From assembly GCF_016595505.1 (NCBI RefSeq), contig NZ_JAENIL010000025.1:1-64000 (forward strand): a stretch of DNA of 64,000 nt, written 5' to 3'. The notes under the pieces were generated by a model. It saw only the letters and a program-made list of their open reading frames with translations. It was not told the origin of the DNA and did not search any database. The position numbers were made by a program, and so were the translations under genes. This DNA comes from Pelagicoccus mobilis. Its GTDB lineage: Bacteria; Verrucomicrobiota; Verrucomicrobiia; Opitutales; Opitutaceae. How positions within the stretch are numbered: position 1 is the first letter of the stretch; every line of letters begins with the position of its first letter. Positions 8,566 to 16,613 of the stretch are shown piece by piece.

Positions 8566-9633
8566 ATGCGACTATCGCCAAACATCTCCGTCGATCCCGA
8601 AGCCCCACGCTCCCTATGGGCTGACGCCTTCCAGCGACTCCTCGACAACCGGCTGGCTCTCTTCGGACTCGGATTCTTCGTCTTTATCTCGGCTCTCTGC
8701 TACCTCGGCCCCTTCGTCTACCGGCTCAATCCAGACTCACAAGTCCTCGCCCTCGATAGCCAGCTCCCCTTCGCCAACGTCCAGCTCGTTGAAGTTCGCT
8801 ACGACGCCGAGAAAGCCACCCCAGACGAGACGACCACCCTCGACGACTTCGTCGAAGTCTACGCAAAAAATCCCGAAGCTGATTTAGCCGCTCTCGCACA
8901 ATCCGGTACCCTCGTCCTCGGAGACATCCACTTTCGCACCCTGTCCCGGTTCCATCTGCTCGGCACGGACTCCAAAGGACGCGACATCCTCGCCCGCATC
9001 ATGCGCGGAGGACGCATTTCCCTCGGAGTCGCCTTCCTCGCGACCCTCACCGCACTCGTCATCGGCGTTAACTACGGCCTCATCTCCGGTTATTTCGGAG
9101 GCAGGGTCGACGCTCTCATGATGCGCGTCGTCGATATTCTCTACGCTCTCCCCTTTCTCATTTTCGTCATCCTGCTGATGATCCTCTTCGACGGATTCCG
9201 CTTTAAGATCCTGCTCGTCTTCATAGCGATCGGTGCCGTCGAATGGCTCACCATGGCCCGTATCGTCCGAGGACAAGTCCTCCACCTGAAGGAACAAGAC
9301 TTTGTCGCCGCCGCTCGCGCCACCGGAGTTAAGACCTTCTCTATCCTTACGAAACACCTCGCCCCCAACCTACTCGGCCCCGTCATCGTTTATTCAACCC
9401 TCCTGATTCCCGCCGTTATGCTGCTCGAGTCTACCCTCAGCTTTCTCGGGCTCGGCATGCAGGCCAATATGGCGAGTTGGGGCACCCTCATTAAAGAGGG
9501 GCAAGAGTCCATGCGCTCAGCCCCATGGCAGCTCATCGCCCCTTCCCTCTTCTTCTCCGCCACTCTCTTCGCCATGAATTTCCTCGGCGACGGCCTGAGA
9601 GACGCACTCGACGTGAAGTCCGACAAGGACTAG
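8566..9633 (+). CDS. Oligopeptide ABC transporter permease (OppC/DppC type)
   Basis: Second permease of the importer, 355 residues, longer than the usual roughly 300. The first membrane segment (about 25-45) belongs to an OppC_N-type region and is followed by a long, acidic periplasmic stretch (about 50-125) before the family motif LLGTDSKGRDILARI. The EAA loop AARATGVKTFSILTKHLAPN and the terminal LGDGLRDALD are typical. No ATPase genes (oppD/oppF) follow; the next 300 bases are non-coding. The cognate ATPases must be encoded elsewhere if this importer works. Confidence 0.92.
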   Translation: MRLSPNISVDPEAPRSLWADAFQRLLDNRLALFGLGFFVFISALCYLGPFVYRLNPDSQVLALDSQLPFANVQLVEVRYDAEKATPDETTTLDDFVEVYAKNPEADLAALAQSGTLVLGDIHFRTLSRFHLLGTDSKGRDILARIMRGGRISLGVAFLATLTALVIGVNYGLISGYFGGRVDALMMRVVDILYALPFLIFVILLMILFDGFRFKILLVFIAIGAVEWLTMARIVRGQVLHLKEQDFVAAARATGVKTFSILTKHLAPNLLGPVIVYSTLLIPAVMLLESTLSFLGLGMQANMASWGTLIKEGQESMRSAPWQLIAPSLFFSATLFAMNFLGDGLRDALDVKSDKD

Positions 9634-9660
9634 CCGAAACCAAAAAACGGCGGTTTCGGC
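9633..9660. terminator. Hairpin after the peptide importer genes, possible terminator
   Basis: GCCGAAACC and GGTTTCGGC form a perfect 9-bp stem immediately after the oppC-type gene, with an A-rich loop. The downstream sequence lacks a clear T-run, so intrinsic termination is uncertain. The rest of the 303-base gap to 9936 shows no gene, RNA or convincing promoter. Confidence 0.5.
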
Positions 9661-9936
9661 CTCCAAAATGTAAAGCGAATGTAAACGAGCGCTAAATCGA
9701 GTTCACAAAACGCGAACATCACAACGCCGGAAAAATCTGCCGTACGCGGAAACAAGCCCTAGCGCCCATGCCTCACTGAGCAGCATCACTCATCGAGCCT
9801 TCAAAAGCCTAAGCCCTTTCCGCAAGAACGTTACCTAGGACTCTGCCTGACAAGGTGTTAGGAGGGCTAGAAGCTGTTTTAAGGTTCCGTTCTTTACGTT
9901 TTTTTAGCACAGTTAAGGCAACATCAAGAACAGCTA

Positions 9937-10224
9937 ATGGAAACCGCATTAAACAGTACCGATCACATTCCAACGCCAGAGGTAGTCTCTCCCACTGCCA
10001 ACTGGGGGAAGCCAACGTTCAAGAAAGGCCTCAAGCTCAGAACAAAGCTCAAGCTCCGTAACGAGTTTGGAGAGCGCAGCATCCACCAGCCAACTGAGCA
10101 ACCAACGCTCAACCGTATCAAGGCGGATCAGGACGAGCTGCTCGACGCGATCAACCAGATCAAGTCCACCGTAAACACGACACGCCGTCTCCACGCCCAG
10201 TACTTCAACCAAGAGGAAAAGTAG
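9937..10224 (+). CDS. Hypothetical small protein, 95 residues
   Basis: A short open frame with a balanced, protein-like composition: a proline-rich start, a strongly basic middle (KKGLKLRTKLKLRNEFGE) and a helical C-terminal third with LLDAINQIKSTVNTTRRLH. No membrane segment, signal or known motif is visible. It stands alone, convergent with the large minus-strand cluster, with 44 bp between the stops. No Shine-Dalgarno sequence precedes the ATG. The ordered composition favours a real cytoplasmic protein, but I do not recognise a family. Confidence 0.5.
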   Translation: METALNSTDHIPTPEVVSPTANWGKPTFKKGLKLRTKLKLRNEFGERSIHQPTEQPTLNRIKADQDELLDAINQIKSTVNTTRRLHAQYFNQEEK

Positions 10225-10268
10225 ATCCTCTCTCTAGCATTGGACGAATCTGGCTTACCAGAGCTCGT

Positions 10269-10970
10269 CTAATCAAGATTCCCGCCTGCCAACGCCATCT
10301 CCAGTTGCTCAGGGGCAATCTCTTCGGCAACGAGTCGCCCGAAAGCGTCGTACAAGTAGAGAGCCGGAGCCTCCGTCTGGCCGAGAGCATTCCAAGCTCC
10401 AGCTCCGCCCCCGCTTTCCGAAACGCCACTCTCGTCGAGAAAAACAAGCTTATCGGATCCATACCGCCGAGCCAGATCGATCCCGCGATTTCGGTCGCTC
10501 CCGACAAAGGAGCACACTACGACCGAATTCGCCGTGGCAAACGGACCACTCTCAGAAAGTCCCCTCAACGCTCGAAGCCAGTCAGCCGATTGGTCATCTT
10601 CCTGCCAGAAGAACACTGTAACCGTCTTGCCGACCAGAGTCGACGAATAGAAGCGTGTCCCCGAACCTCCATCGAGGTCCAACAGGTTTGCCTCGAAAGC
10701 TGGTAGAGACGGTCGAACATCCCCACCTCTGGATCCTCCCAAGAAATGGGTATACGCAAAATAGCCCCCTCCAGAGACGAGGGTAACGAGTGCCAGAAAA
10801 ACAATCCACCGCCCCAAGCCTAAGCCAGAGCCGCTCGTACTCCTCTTGCTTTTTCCCGGGCTCAGCTGCTCCTCAGTCAACACCTCCTTGTGAAGAGCAC
10901 GCAGGCGCCGGAACGAAACCTGATAGCCTTGCGAAAATCCCCAGTCCTTGTCGTGCGTTGTCTGATCCAT
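10269..10970 (-). CDS. Membrane-anchored thioredoxin-like protein without the CxxC motif
   Basis: Last gene of the twelve-gene minus-strand cluster. From the ATG at 10970 it has 233 residues; an earlier in-frame ATG at 11021 would overlap the preceding gene. A basic cytoplasmic N-terminus of about 65 residues is followed by one membrane segment (RWIVFLALVTLVSGGGYFAY) and an exported domain that resembles a TlpA/thioredoxin fold: LPAFEANLLDLDGG, the strand VTVFFWQEDD where thioredoxins have WCxxC, and the cis-proline-like EAPALYLYDAFGRLV. Both active-site cysteines are absent, so a redox role is unlikely. The fold call is from pattern reading only. Confidence 0.68.
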   Translation of the reverse strand: MDQTTHDKDWGFSQGYQVSFRRLRALHKEVLTEEQLSPGKSKRSTSGSGLGLGRWIVFLALVTLVSGGGYFAYTHFLGGSRGGDVRPSLPAFEANLLDLDGGSGTRFYSSTLVGKTVTVFFWQEDDQSADWLRALRGLSESGPFATANSVVVCSFVGSDRNRGIDLARRYGSDKLVFLDESGVSESGGGAGAWNALGQTEAPALYLYDAFGRLVAEEIAPEQLEMALAGGNLD

Positions 10971-10989
10971 GTTTACCGAGAGCTCGTCC

Positions 10990-12099
10990 CTATCTTGAAA
11001 TACCGATGAAGGCTCCTCCATTTTCGCTGGAAAGCCATCTCAAGGCATTCGCAAACTTAAATGCCCCATCGCTGTCCGTATTGCTATTTCGCTTTAGAAT
11101 CGAAGGGAAACCAACCCCGTGTATCCGGAATTGCCCGTTCGCATTCTTCTGTTGAGTCAATTGAACCATGCGGTCCAAATTATCTCCCCAGTCATCGCCG
11201 AAGACGAAAATAGAGATCTCCTCCTTGCCGCCTGAGTAAGACTGGAACGCTTCCTCCAAGCCACGACGAGGACTACTCTGGCAGGGAACTCCCATTCTCA
11301 CGTATTCAACAAAGGCATCGAAGATGAGCTGCCGTCCTTGCCGGTCAGGCTTTACCCAGCGCCCCGCTTGCGCACTCCCTCCCCGCACAGGCGGAATACT
11401 CGGTCCTCCCCCTGTCAGCATACTTAAAATCGATTGCGAATTGAATGCCTGTACGCGACTCGAAGCCATCGCCTTATCAAGCATGTAGGCTCCATCAGAA
11501 CTGAGGATCTGAAATCCTTTCGCTTCTGGATACATGGCAAGTACGTCCCGAAGCTTGTCCTTAATCGTATCCAACATTCGGAACTTCCTGTCCGTCATGC
11601 TCCCAGAGGTATCGATGATAAAGATCACATATTCACTGTCAGCCGGAATTCCTCCCACAAGATCGGCATTCCATGGCTGAGGCGTATTACGCTTTTTTTC
11701 CAGCTCCTGCTTCGCTTCGTGCAACTGGTTGCTCAACCCCTCCACTGAGGTCGCCGCTTGCGAGAGGTCGGGAACTCGATTAACCACCTCCGAAACGCTA
11801 TTGTACAAAGTCGCTACTTCCTGATCTACGGACTGCAACTTCTTCTGAGTCTTCGTGATCTCTTGCTTCAACAAGTCACGTTTCACCTTCGCTTTCAGAG
11901 TATTGACCATGATCTCCGCTCGCATCTCGTGCATTGCGTCTTCCTCCTCCTGGCTAGTCTCATAGATCTGCCCCATCGCTCCCACCGTGGTACCTCGATT
12001 GAGAACAAACAGAAGAATCACCGCACCAAAGCCGCAGCAAATACAGTCCATAAAAGAGAGACTGAAGATATTAAGAGGTTTCTTAGCTCTTGCTTTCAT
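10990..12099 (-). CDS. TolR/ExbD-like membrane protein with periplasmic von Willebrand A domain (second paralogue)
   Basis: 369 residues. A short basic N-terminus leads into a single membrane segment (about 13-33) containing SFMDCICCGFGAVIL, with Asp18 placed like the proton-carrying Asp of TolR/ExbD. A coiled coil (about 45-140) follows, then a von Willebrand A domain with the metal site DTSGSM at residue 163. The gene begins 9 bp after its paralogue at 12109-13224, with which it shares the membrane segment exactly over 15 residues. The von Willebrand domain should lie in the periplasm and bind a partner through a divalent metal ion. Its position near a TolQ-like channel gene makes a stator or peg role plausible; that is inference. 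Confidence 0.82.
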   Translation of the reverse strand: MKARAKKPLNIFSLSFMDCICCGFGAVILLFVLNRGTTVGAMGQIYETSQEEEDAMHEMRAEIMVNTLKAKVKRDLLKQEITKTQKKLQSVDQEVATLYNSVSEVVNRVPDLSQAATSVEGLSNQLHEAKQELEKKRNTPQPWNADLVGGIPADSEYVIFIIDTSGSMTDRKFRMLDTIKDKLRDVLAMYPEAKGFQILSSDGAYMLDKAMASSRVQAFNSQSILSMLTGGGPSIPPVRGGSAQAGRWVKPDRQGRQLIFDAFVEYVRMGVPCQSSPRRGLEEAFQSYSGGKEEISIFVFGDDWGDNLDRMVQLTQQKNANGQFRIHGVGFPSILKRNSNTDSDGAFKFANALRWLSSENGGAFIGISR

Positions 12100-12108
12100 C
12101 TTCTAAAC

Positions 12109-13224
12109 TTAATTCGGCCAATTGGGAGAAGGAGTAAAAAGCGACCCCTGGGTCGCGTCCGCAAGTTTCCAATACAAACCCGGCGCATTGAAGTCCCCAT
12201 CGAGCGGAAACAAAATCACATTCATCGGATAACTATTCTTTAACGCGACACGGTAAGCGTTTTGAAAATGCTTCACCCTCTCCACCTCATTCACTGTGGC
12301 CCCGGTAATCAAACCCGAGTGAGTCGGCAGGCTGTCGGTGATAACAAATACGTTATCAGGTTTGGGAGACAGGCTTGATACCAACTCGAGAGCATCCTCC
12401 AGGTTAGATCCACCATTGGGCAACGTATTCCACATCGCATCTGAAACCTCCTTCGCAATCGGCGGATCATTGGTCGGCAGCCAGTCGCCAGCCGACTTTG
12501 GCAGAAGGTACTGAGCGCTTTGGTTGTAGGTTACCACTTGGTAGTACTTCGACTCATTGGTCGCCATCAACCAGTCTACAGTATCCAAAATTCGGGTCCA
12601 CTTTCTCGATGCCAATTTGTTAGGATCCGTCACACCATAAAACTGGGCGACCCCGCTAACCGTCTCGCTGACCATACTCGAAGACGTGTCGACTAGGATC
12701 GCGACGCGCTCCCCGTCAACCTTCATACCGGTCAAGTAGTGCCGCCGTCCATCTCCTTGGAATGGCGATACCGCCTTCCCAGTAGAGCCTGTCTCCCCAT
12801 CGGAAGCGCTAGCGATCTCTTGCTTGATCGCCGCAATCTCCTTCGCCAGGCCTTGCTCTTTCTTCATGAGCTCCTGCAACTCTTTTGACTGCTTGCTTTG
12901 AGTTTCGATGGCAGCGGTCAGTTCCTCCTCTGCCTCGATCTTCTTTTTATCAGCATTCTCGAGAGCCGAGAGAATCTCTCCTAGCTCTCCTTCAAGCGAA
13001 GCAATCTCCGCTTCAATCTTAGCCAAAGACTCCTCTTCGCTCTTGAGCTTATTCTTCGTCCCCTGGATCGCGACAGTCAGCTTGTCTTTCGTCTCGCTAG
13101 CCTCTTTGGAGTTCTCACCAGTGGTCAAAATAAACATTAGGATCACCGCTCCAAAACCGCAGCAAATGCAGTCCATGAAGGAAAGTCCGAAGATATCGTT
13201 TTCAGCCTTTTTTCTAACTTTCAT
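12109..13224 (-). CDS. TolR/ExbD-like membrane protein with periplasmic von Willebrand A domain (first paralogue)
   Basis: 371 residues with the same plan as its neighbour: basic N-terminus, membrane segment with SFMDCICCGFGAVIL and Asp18, then a long, charged coiled coil (about 40-140, rich in K, E, A and L) and a von Willebrand A domain with metal site DTSSSM (Asp179). The second half differs considerably from the paralogue, so the two probably bind different partners or form a heterodimer. It starts 27 bp after the Hsp70-like gene. No secretin, OmpA-like or peptidoglycan-binding domain is visible at the C-terminus, unlike MotB. Confidence 0.82.
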   Translation of the reverse strand: MKVRKKAENDIFGLSFMDCICCGFGAVILMFILTTGENSKEASETKDKLTVAIQGTKNKLKSEEESLAKIEAEIASLEGELGEILSALENADKKKIEAEEELTAAIETQSKQSKELQELMKKEQGLAKEIAAIKQEIASASDGETGSTGKAVSPFQGDGRRHYLTGMKVDGERVAILVDTSSSMVSETVSGVAQFYGVTDPNKLASRKWTRILDTVDWLMATNESKYYQVVTYNQSAQYLLPKSAGDWLPTNDPPIAKEVSDAMWNTLPNGGSNLEDALELVSSLSPKPDNVFVITDSLPTHSGLITGATVNEVERVKHFQNAYRVALKNSYPMNVILFPLDGDFNAPGLYWKLADATQGSLFTPSPNWPN

Positions 13225-13251
13225 TAATCGATTAACGTATCCTCAATTTCA

Positions 13252-14736
13252 TCACGAATCCCGAGAGAGCATCATCAACACGTTCGTACTCTCGATCTCT
13301 ATGATATCACCGACAAACACCTCCACCTCTGACTCTACTCGTTTCGAGTTCCTCAAAAACCGCAGACGATTGGTCAAAGGCGTTAGGAAAGCTCTTCCCG
13401 AACGATTGGCCAAGCGCAGCAACTCACCTTCAAAATCGACATACTCGGTTCCTACAACCAGCCCCCCGTTCGAGGAACGCGTACCTGAGCTGACAAGCAA
13501 CTCCTTCTCCCTAAAATCGAAAAGCCAACCTTGAAACAATAGCTTCTCCGGAGTCGCCGGTGCAAACCAACGAGAGTCGGATGAAAAAACCTCCTTAGCT
13601 TCCGATTTAGGACTGACCACCTTTTTCGGATTAGCTACCGACTTGGGTTCAGCGACCACTTCAGGCTCACTCTCTGCACGAGCAGGCTCTGGCCGAGGTT
13701 CCAATGCCACAAGAGATACCGTATTCATAATATCATCACCTGAAACAGCCTCATCGATCACCCACGAAATGGCGTAGGCCGCAACTTCGGAAACGTCCTT
13801 CCCCGAAACGTAAGTCCGTCCCCCGTCTGTTTCATTTGCCAGCATAGAAACGGCGCCATTCAGACCAGAGCAAACCACAGTAGTAGCTTGCTTCTCCAGC
13901 AATTCGTACCCGCGTTGAAGTTCGCTACCGAGATCTGACTGACGAAGGATTGAAGCGAGATCGAATCGCTCCTCCTCCACATCCGGAACATAATCTCCAA
14001 CGGAGAAGGATTGATCGGGATTTAAGAGCGATTGCGACAGCCCTTTGAATAGAGCGAGCATAGCTTCCGGATCTGCACGACGGAGATCCAAACGAAACTG
14101 CTCTCGGATGTGCGACAAGACACTCTTAAGAAAATCAGGATATTTGGATACAAGATCCAGCGATCGCTCCTGCACATCGCCAGAGGGAACGACCATCTCT
14201 CCATCCCTCTCAAAACGAGAAGAAGAAGAGACTCTAGAAAAATCGTTTAGAAAAACGGATACACTTTGACTCGCATCCCCCGAACCCCGCAAAGCCGTGC
14301 CTGCAACCAATGCAGCTCGCGAGAAGAAGCTGACGTTCTCAACGCCCGATTTCTGAAAAACGCCAGCAATTACCTCAAGCCAAGCCTCATCCAGACTGGC
14401 GTCGACAGAAATTCCAACAGCCGAGATCTCCGCCAGAGCTAATCGCTCCTCCTTTAACAAATTCTCCAAGAAAAAAACGAGTTGCTCTGCTCTCGTCCCA
14501 ACGATTCCCCGTCCCTCTTCAATCGTCTCGGTCGGTCTCCCTGCTAGGACAGGGACACACACAGAATTAGGCGTACTGGCCAAGAGCTCGAATGCAGCCT
14601 CACCAGCCACCTGCTTTCGTCGTTTAACGGCAGTGGCGATCGGGCAATTCCCGTATTGAGTAGCTTGCCCTGCCGCACGATCCCATAAAGTCAGCGACAC
14701 ATCAGCATCGCTAAGGTCGATTCCTAAGTACTTCAT
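13252..14736 (-). CDS. Degenerate Hsp70/actin-like (ASKHA) fold protein, unknown function
   Basis: 494 residues without signal or membrane segment, so probably cytoplasmic. The start MKYLGIDLSDADVSLTLWD resembles phosphate loop 1 of Hsp70 (IGIDLGTT), KQVAGEAAFELL resembles the following VGxxA block, AVGISVDASLDEAWL and VFLNDFSRVSSSS sit where Hsp70 has its second motif and phosphate 2, and TTVVCSGLNGAVSML resembles the adenosine motif. The glycine-rich signatures are eroded, so ATP hydrolysis is doubtful. The last 100 residues form a separate, beta-rich region after an acidic, Ser/Pro-rich linker. It lies between the TolQ-like gene and the two von Willebrand genes, 8 and 27 bp away, and may be the cytoplasmic control element of the machine. 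Moderate confidence in the fold. Confidence 0.6.
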   Translation of the reverse strand: MKYLGIDLSDADVSLTLWDRAAGQATQYGNCPIATAVKRRKQVAGEAAFELLASTPNSVCVPVLAGRPTETIEEGRGIVGTRAEQLVFFLENLLKEERLALAEISAVGISVDASLDEAWLEVIAGVFQKSGVENVSFFSRAALVAGTALRGSGDASQSVSVFLNDFSRVSSSSRFERDGEMVVPSGDVQERSLDLVSKYPDFLKSVLSHIREQFRLDLRRADPEAMLALFKGLSQSLLNPDQSFSVGDYVPDVEEERFDLASILRQSDLGSELQRGYELLEKQATTVVCSGLNGAVSMLANETDGGRTYVSGKDVSEVAAYAISWVIDEAVSGDDIMNTVSLVALEPRPEPARAESEPEVVAEPKSVANPKKVVSPKSEAKEVFSSDSRWFAPATPEKLLFQGWLFDFREKELLVSSGTRSSNGGLVVGTEYVDFEGELLRLANRSGRAFLTPLTNRLRFLRNSKRVESEVEVFVGDIIEIESTNVLMMLSRDS

Positions 14737-14744
14737 TCCGAGCC

Positions 14745-15587
14745 TTAGATATGGCTAAGCAGGCGTTCCTGACAGTATTCCTCGGACTCCATCACAAAGC
14801 CTTCCTGCATGCGCTTCAGGATATAGATGAAGAACATCAGGACCATGCTGACCAGGAGAGAGACCAAGGTCGAATTAAACGCCAAGCCAAGAGCCGCCGT
14901 CACCTGACTCATACCTCCCTCTTGCCCAACTAAGTCGGCCTTCGCGAGAGCTGCTCCAATACCACGTACCGTTCCGATAAACCCTACAGACGGGATCGCC
15001 CACGCAATGTAGTTCACCATGGCCAACTCCGACTCCAGCTTGCTGAGTTCGCTCTCGCACACCGTACTAATCGTGTGCGAGACCTCTTCGGCCTTCGCGC
15101 TTTGATCTTCGTTAAAACGGTTCAATCCTCTGCGAAACGCCCGAACGACCAGCGAATTCCTGAAACTCGGCAACGCCATCGACAAAGGGCGTGGCATGTC
15201 AGCCGGTAGATTCTCCTCCATCTCAAGAGCAAACTCGCTCGCCTCTTCACGCGGTATGATACGGCCCTTCGGCAAGTCGATAACATCAATCGTCAACATA
15301 TGACGCTCCCGAAACACGAGCAGGTATTTATAGAGCAGGATCGAGAGCGACAAAAGGAAGAGCACGAGAGTGAGCTGCTGCTCGTATCCATCCAGCACTA
15401 CCCAAATCGAGGTTGCCCCTGGACTGCTGTCCTTTGCATAAAACAGCTCGACTCGCGGATTGACGATAAACTGGTAGACCGCCGCCACAAATCCGTACGC
15501 GGCGATAAACGCAAACAAAGTTAAGAAGTTTTCGAAAGAAAGCGGGAACTTCTTCCGGGCGTTGTTACTAGAGGATTTTGCTGTCAT
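14745..15587 (-). CDS. MotA/TolQ/ExbB-family proton channel protein
   Basis: 280 residues with three membrane segments: about 20-42, 72-90, and a last pair around 200-262 holding the family signature AIPSVGFIGTVRGIGAAL and ALGLAFNSTLVSLLVSMVLM. These match TolQ/ExbB, where a pentamer conducts protons around a dimer of TolR/ExbD. A cytoplasmic loop of about 100 residues lies between segments 2 and 3. The two TolR-like von Willebrand proteins encoded just downstream are the obvious partners. No tolA, tolB, tonB or ompA gene is near, so it is not the standard Tol or Ton system. Spacing to neighbours is 5 and 8 bp. Confidence 0.88.
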   Translation of the reverse strand: MTAKSSSNNARKKFPLSFENFLTLFAFIAAYGFVAAVYQFIVNPRVELFYAKDSSPGATSIWVVLDGYEQQLTLVLFLLSLSILLYKYLLVFRERHMLTIDVIDLPKGRIIPREEASEFALEMEENLPADMPRPLSMALPSFRNSLVVRAFRRGLNRFNEDQSAKAEEVSHTISTVCESELSKLESELAMVNYIAWAIPSVGFIGTVRGIGAALAKADLVGQEGGMSQVTAALGLAFNSTLVSLLVSMVLMFFIYILKRMQEGFVMESEEYCQERLLSHI

Positions 15588-15592
15588 TGATG

Positions 15593-16609
15593 TTATTTTG
15601 CGAAGTACGTTTTTAAAGTTTCACCGTCGGCCAATCTGATCGTTTTGAAATTTTCCAAACTCCCATCGATGCACACGTAAGCTTGTCCAGCTGGCCGCGC
15701 GTCAAATCGAAAGGTGCCATCCTTTCCGGTTCGAGTCTCACTCCCTTGGCAACTCACCAGAACGTCCGGCAGAGGGCGACCACTACCGCTAGAGCGAACA
15801 ATACCATGGACCGTCCCTGCAAAGTCGGGCGTATCGCAGTCCTCGATTACTTTGAGAAAATCTACGGCAAACTCTGTCTGCGATCCAGTATCCCCCAATC
15901 CGATACGAACGCCTAAGCTCAAATCATCAGCATCAAGAACGTCACTATAAAACTGATACGAAAACAGGTAACCTTGCCGTGGCTTCATTTCGGTCAGACT
16001 TATCAAACGACCAAGTTCGGGCTGACTCTTACCATTCAACGCGACCTTCCAATCGTTGCTCCCCGAACGTTGCCCCGAGGTGACAAGGTAAAATTGCAGC
16101 GTATACGATTGAGCACCTTCGGAACGCCCTTCCAGAAAGACCTCCGCCTCCAAGCTCGACGGACTAGACTCAGCCAAGGTCCGATTGAAAACCGTATCCG
16201 TCACCTCTTCACCTTCCGTCCCATTGACGGATAGACCTAGGATATAGGACTCTTCGTCCACACCCTTTGGCAACGAGGCTTTTGCCTCTTCGGGAATATC
16301 TCTTTTTTTAAGTCGCGAGGCGATCTCACCACTAAGAGGATTGTGAGCAATTCGCCACGTCTGACCGAAATTGTCGATATCGCCGACGCGCCAACTCTTC
16401 GCACCTTCCGGCGTATCGCTGATCGTAACGGCCGCCTCCATCCAAGCTCCATCGCTCGCAGTCTCCGCAAGACTCAATCGCTTAGCCAGCACACTGTAAT
16501 CAACATCCTCTTGAGCCACAGCCGCCCACCCCTGGAGAGCGAAACACGCTAACCCAATTACCGCGACCGTTCGTATTTCCAATTTCACTACAGTTCTCAA
16601 AAAAGCCAT
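15593..16609 (-). CDS. Exported protein with C-terminal carboxypeptidase-regulatory-like domain
   Basis: From the ATG at 16609, preceded by a GAGGAG run, the protein has 338 residues; an in-frame TTG at 16627 would overlap the upstream gene. The signal peptide ends near GWAAVAQED. The middle is a beta-rich region of unknown type. The last 75 residues resemble a CarboxypepD_reg/transthyretin-like sandwich: GTVHGIVRSSGSGRPLPDVL, then TGKDGTFRFDARPAGQAYV. Such domains occur in extracellular or periplasmic proteins and often mediate binding. It belongs to the twelve-gene cluster and is likely translationally linked to the upstream helical-rod gene, whose stop is 4 bp away. Confidence 0.75.
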   Translation of the reverse strand: MAFLRTVVKLEIRTVAVIGLACFALQGWAAVAQEDVDYSVLAKRLSLAETASDGAWMEAAVTISDTPEGAKSWRVGDIDNFGQTWRIAHNPLSGEIASRLKKRDIPEEAKASLPKGVDEESYILGLSVNGTEGEEVTDTVFNRTLAESSPSSLEAEVFLEGRSEGAQSYTLQFYLVTSGQRSGSNDWKVALNGKSQPELGRLISLTEMKPRQGYLFSYQFYSDVLDADDLSLGVRIGLGDTGSQTEFAVDFLKVIEDCDTPDFAGTVHGIVRSSGSGRPLPDVLVSCQGSETRTGKDGTFRFDARPAGQAYVCIDGSLENFKTIRLADGETLKTYFAK

Positions 16610-16613
16610 TCTC

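Noticed and set aside
14745-15587. Standard TolQ or ExbB of the Tol or Ton system
   Set aside because: No tolA, tolB, pal, tonB or exbD gene is linked; the neighbours are von Willebrand-domain proteins.
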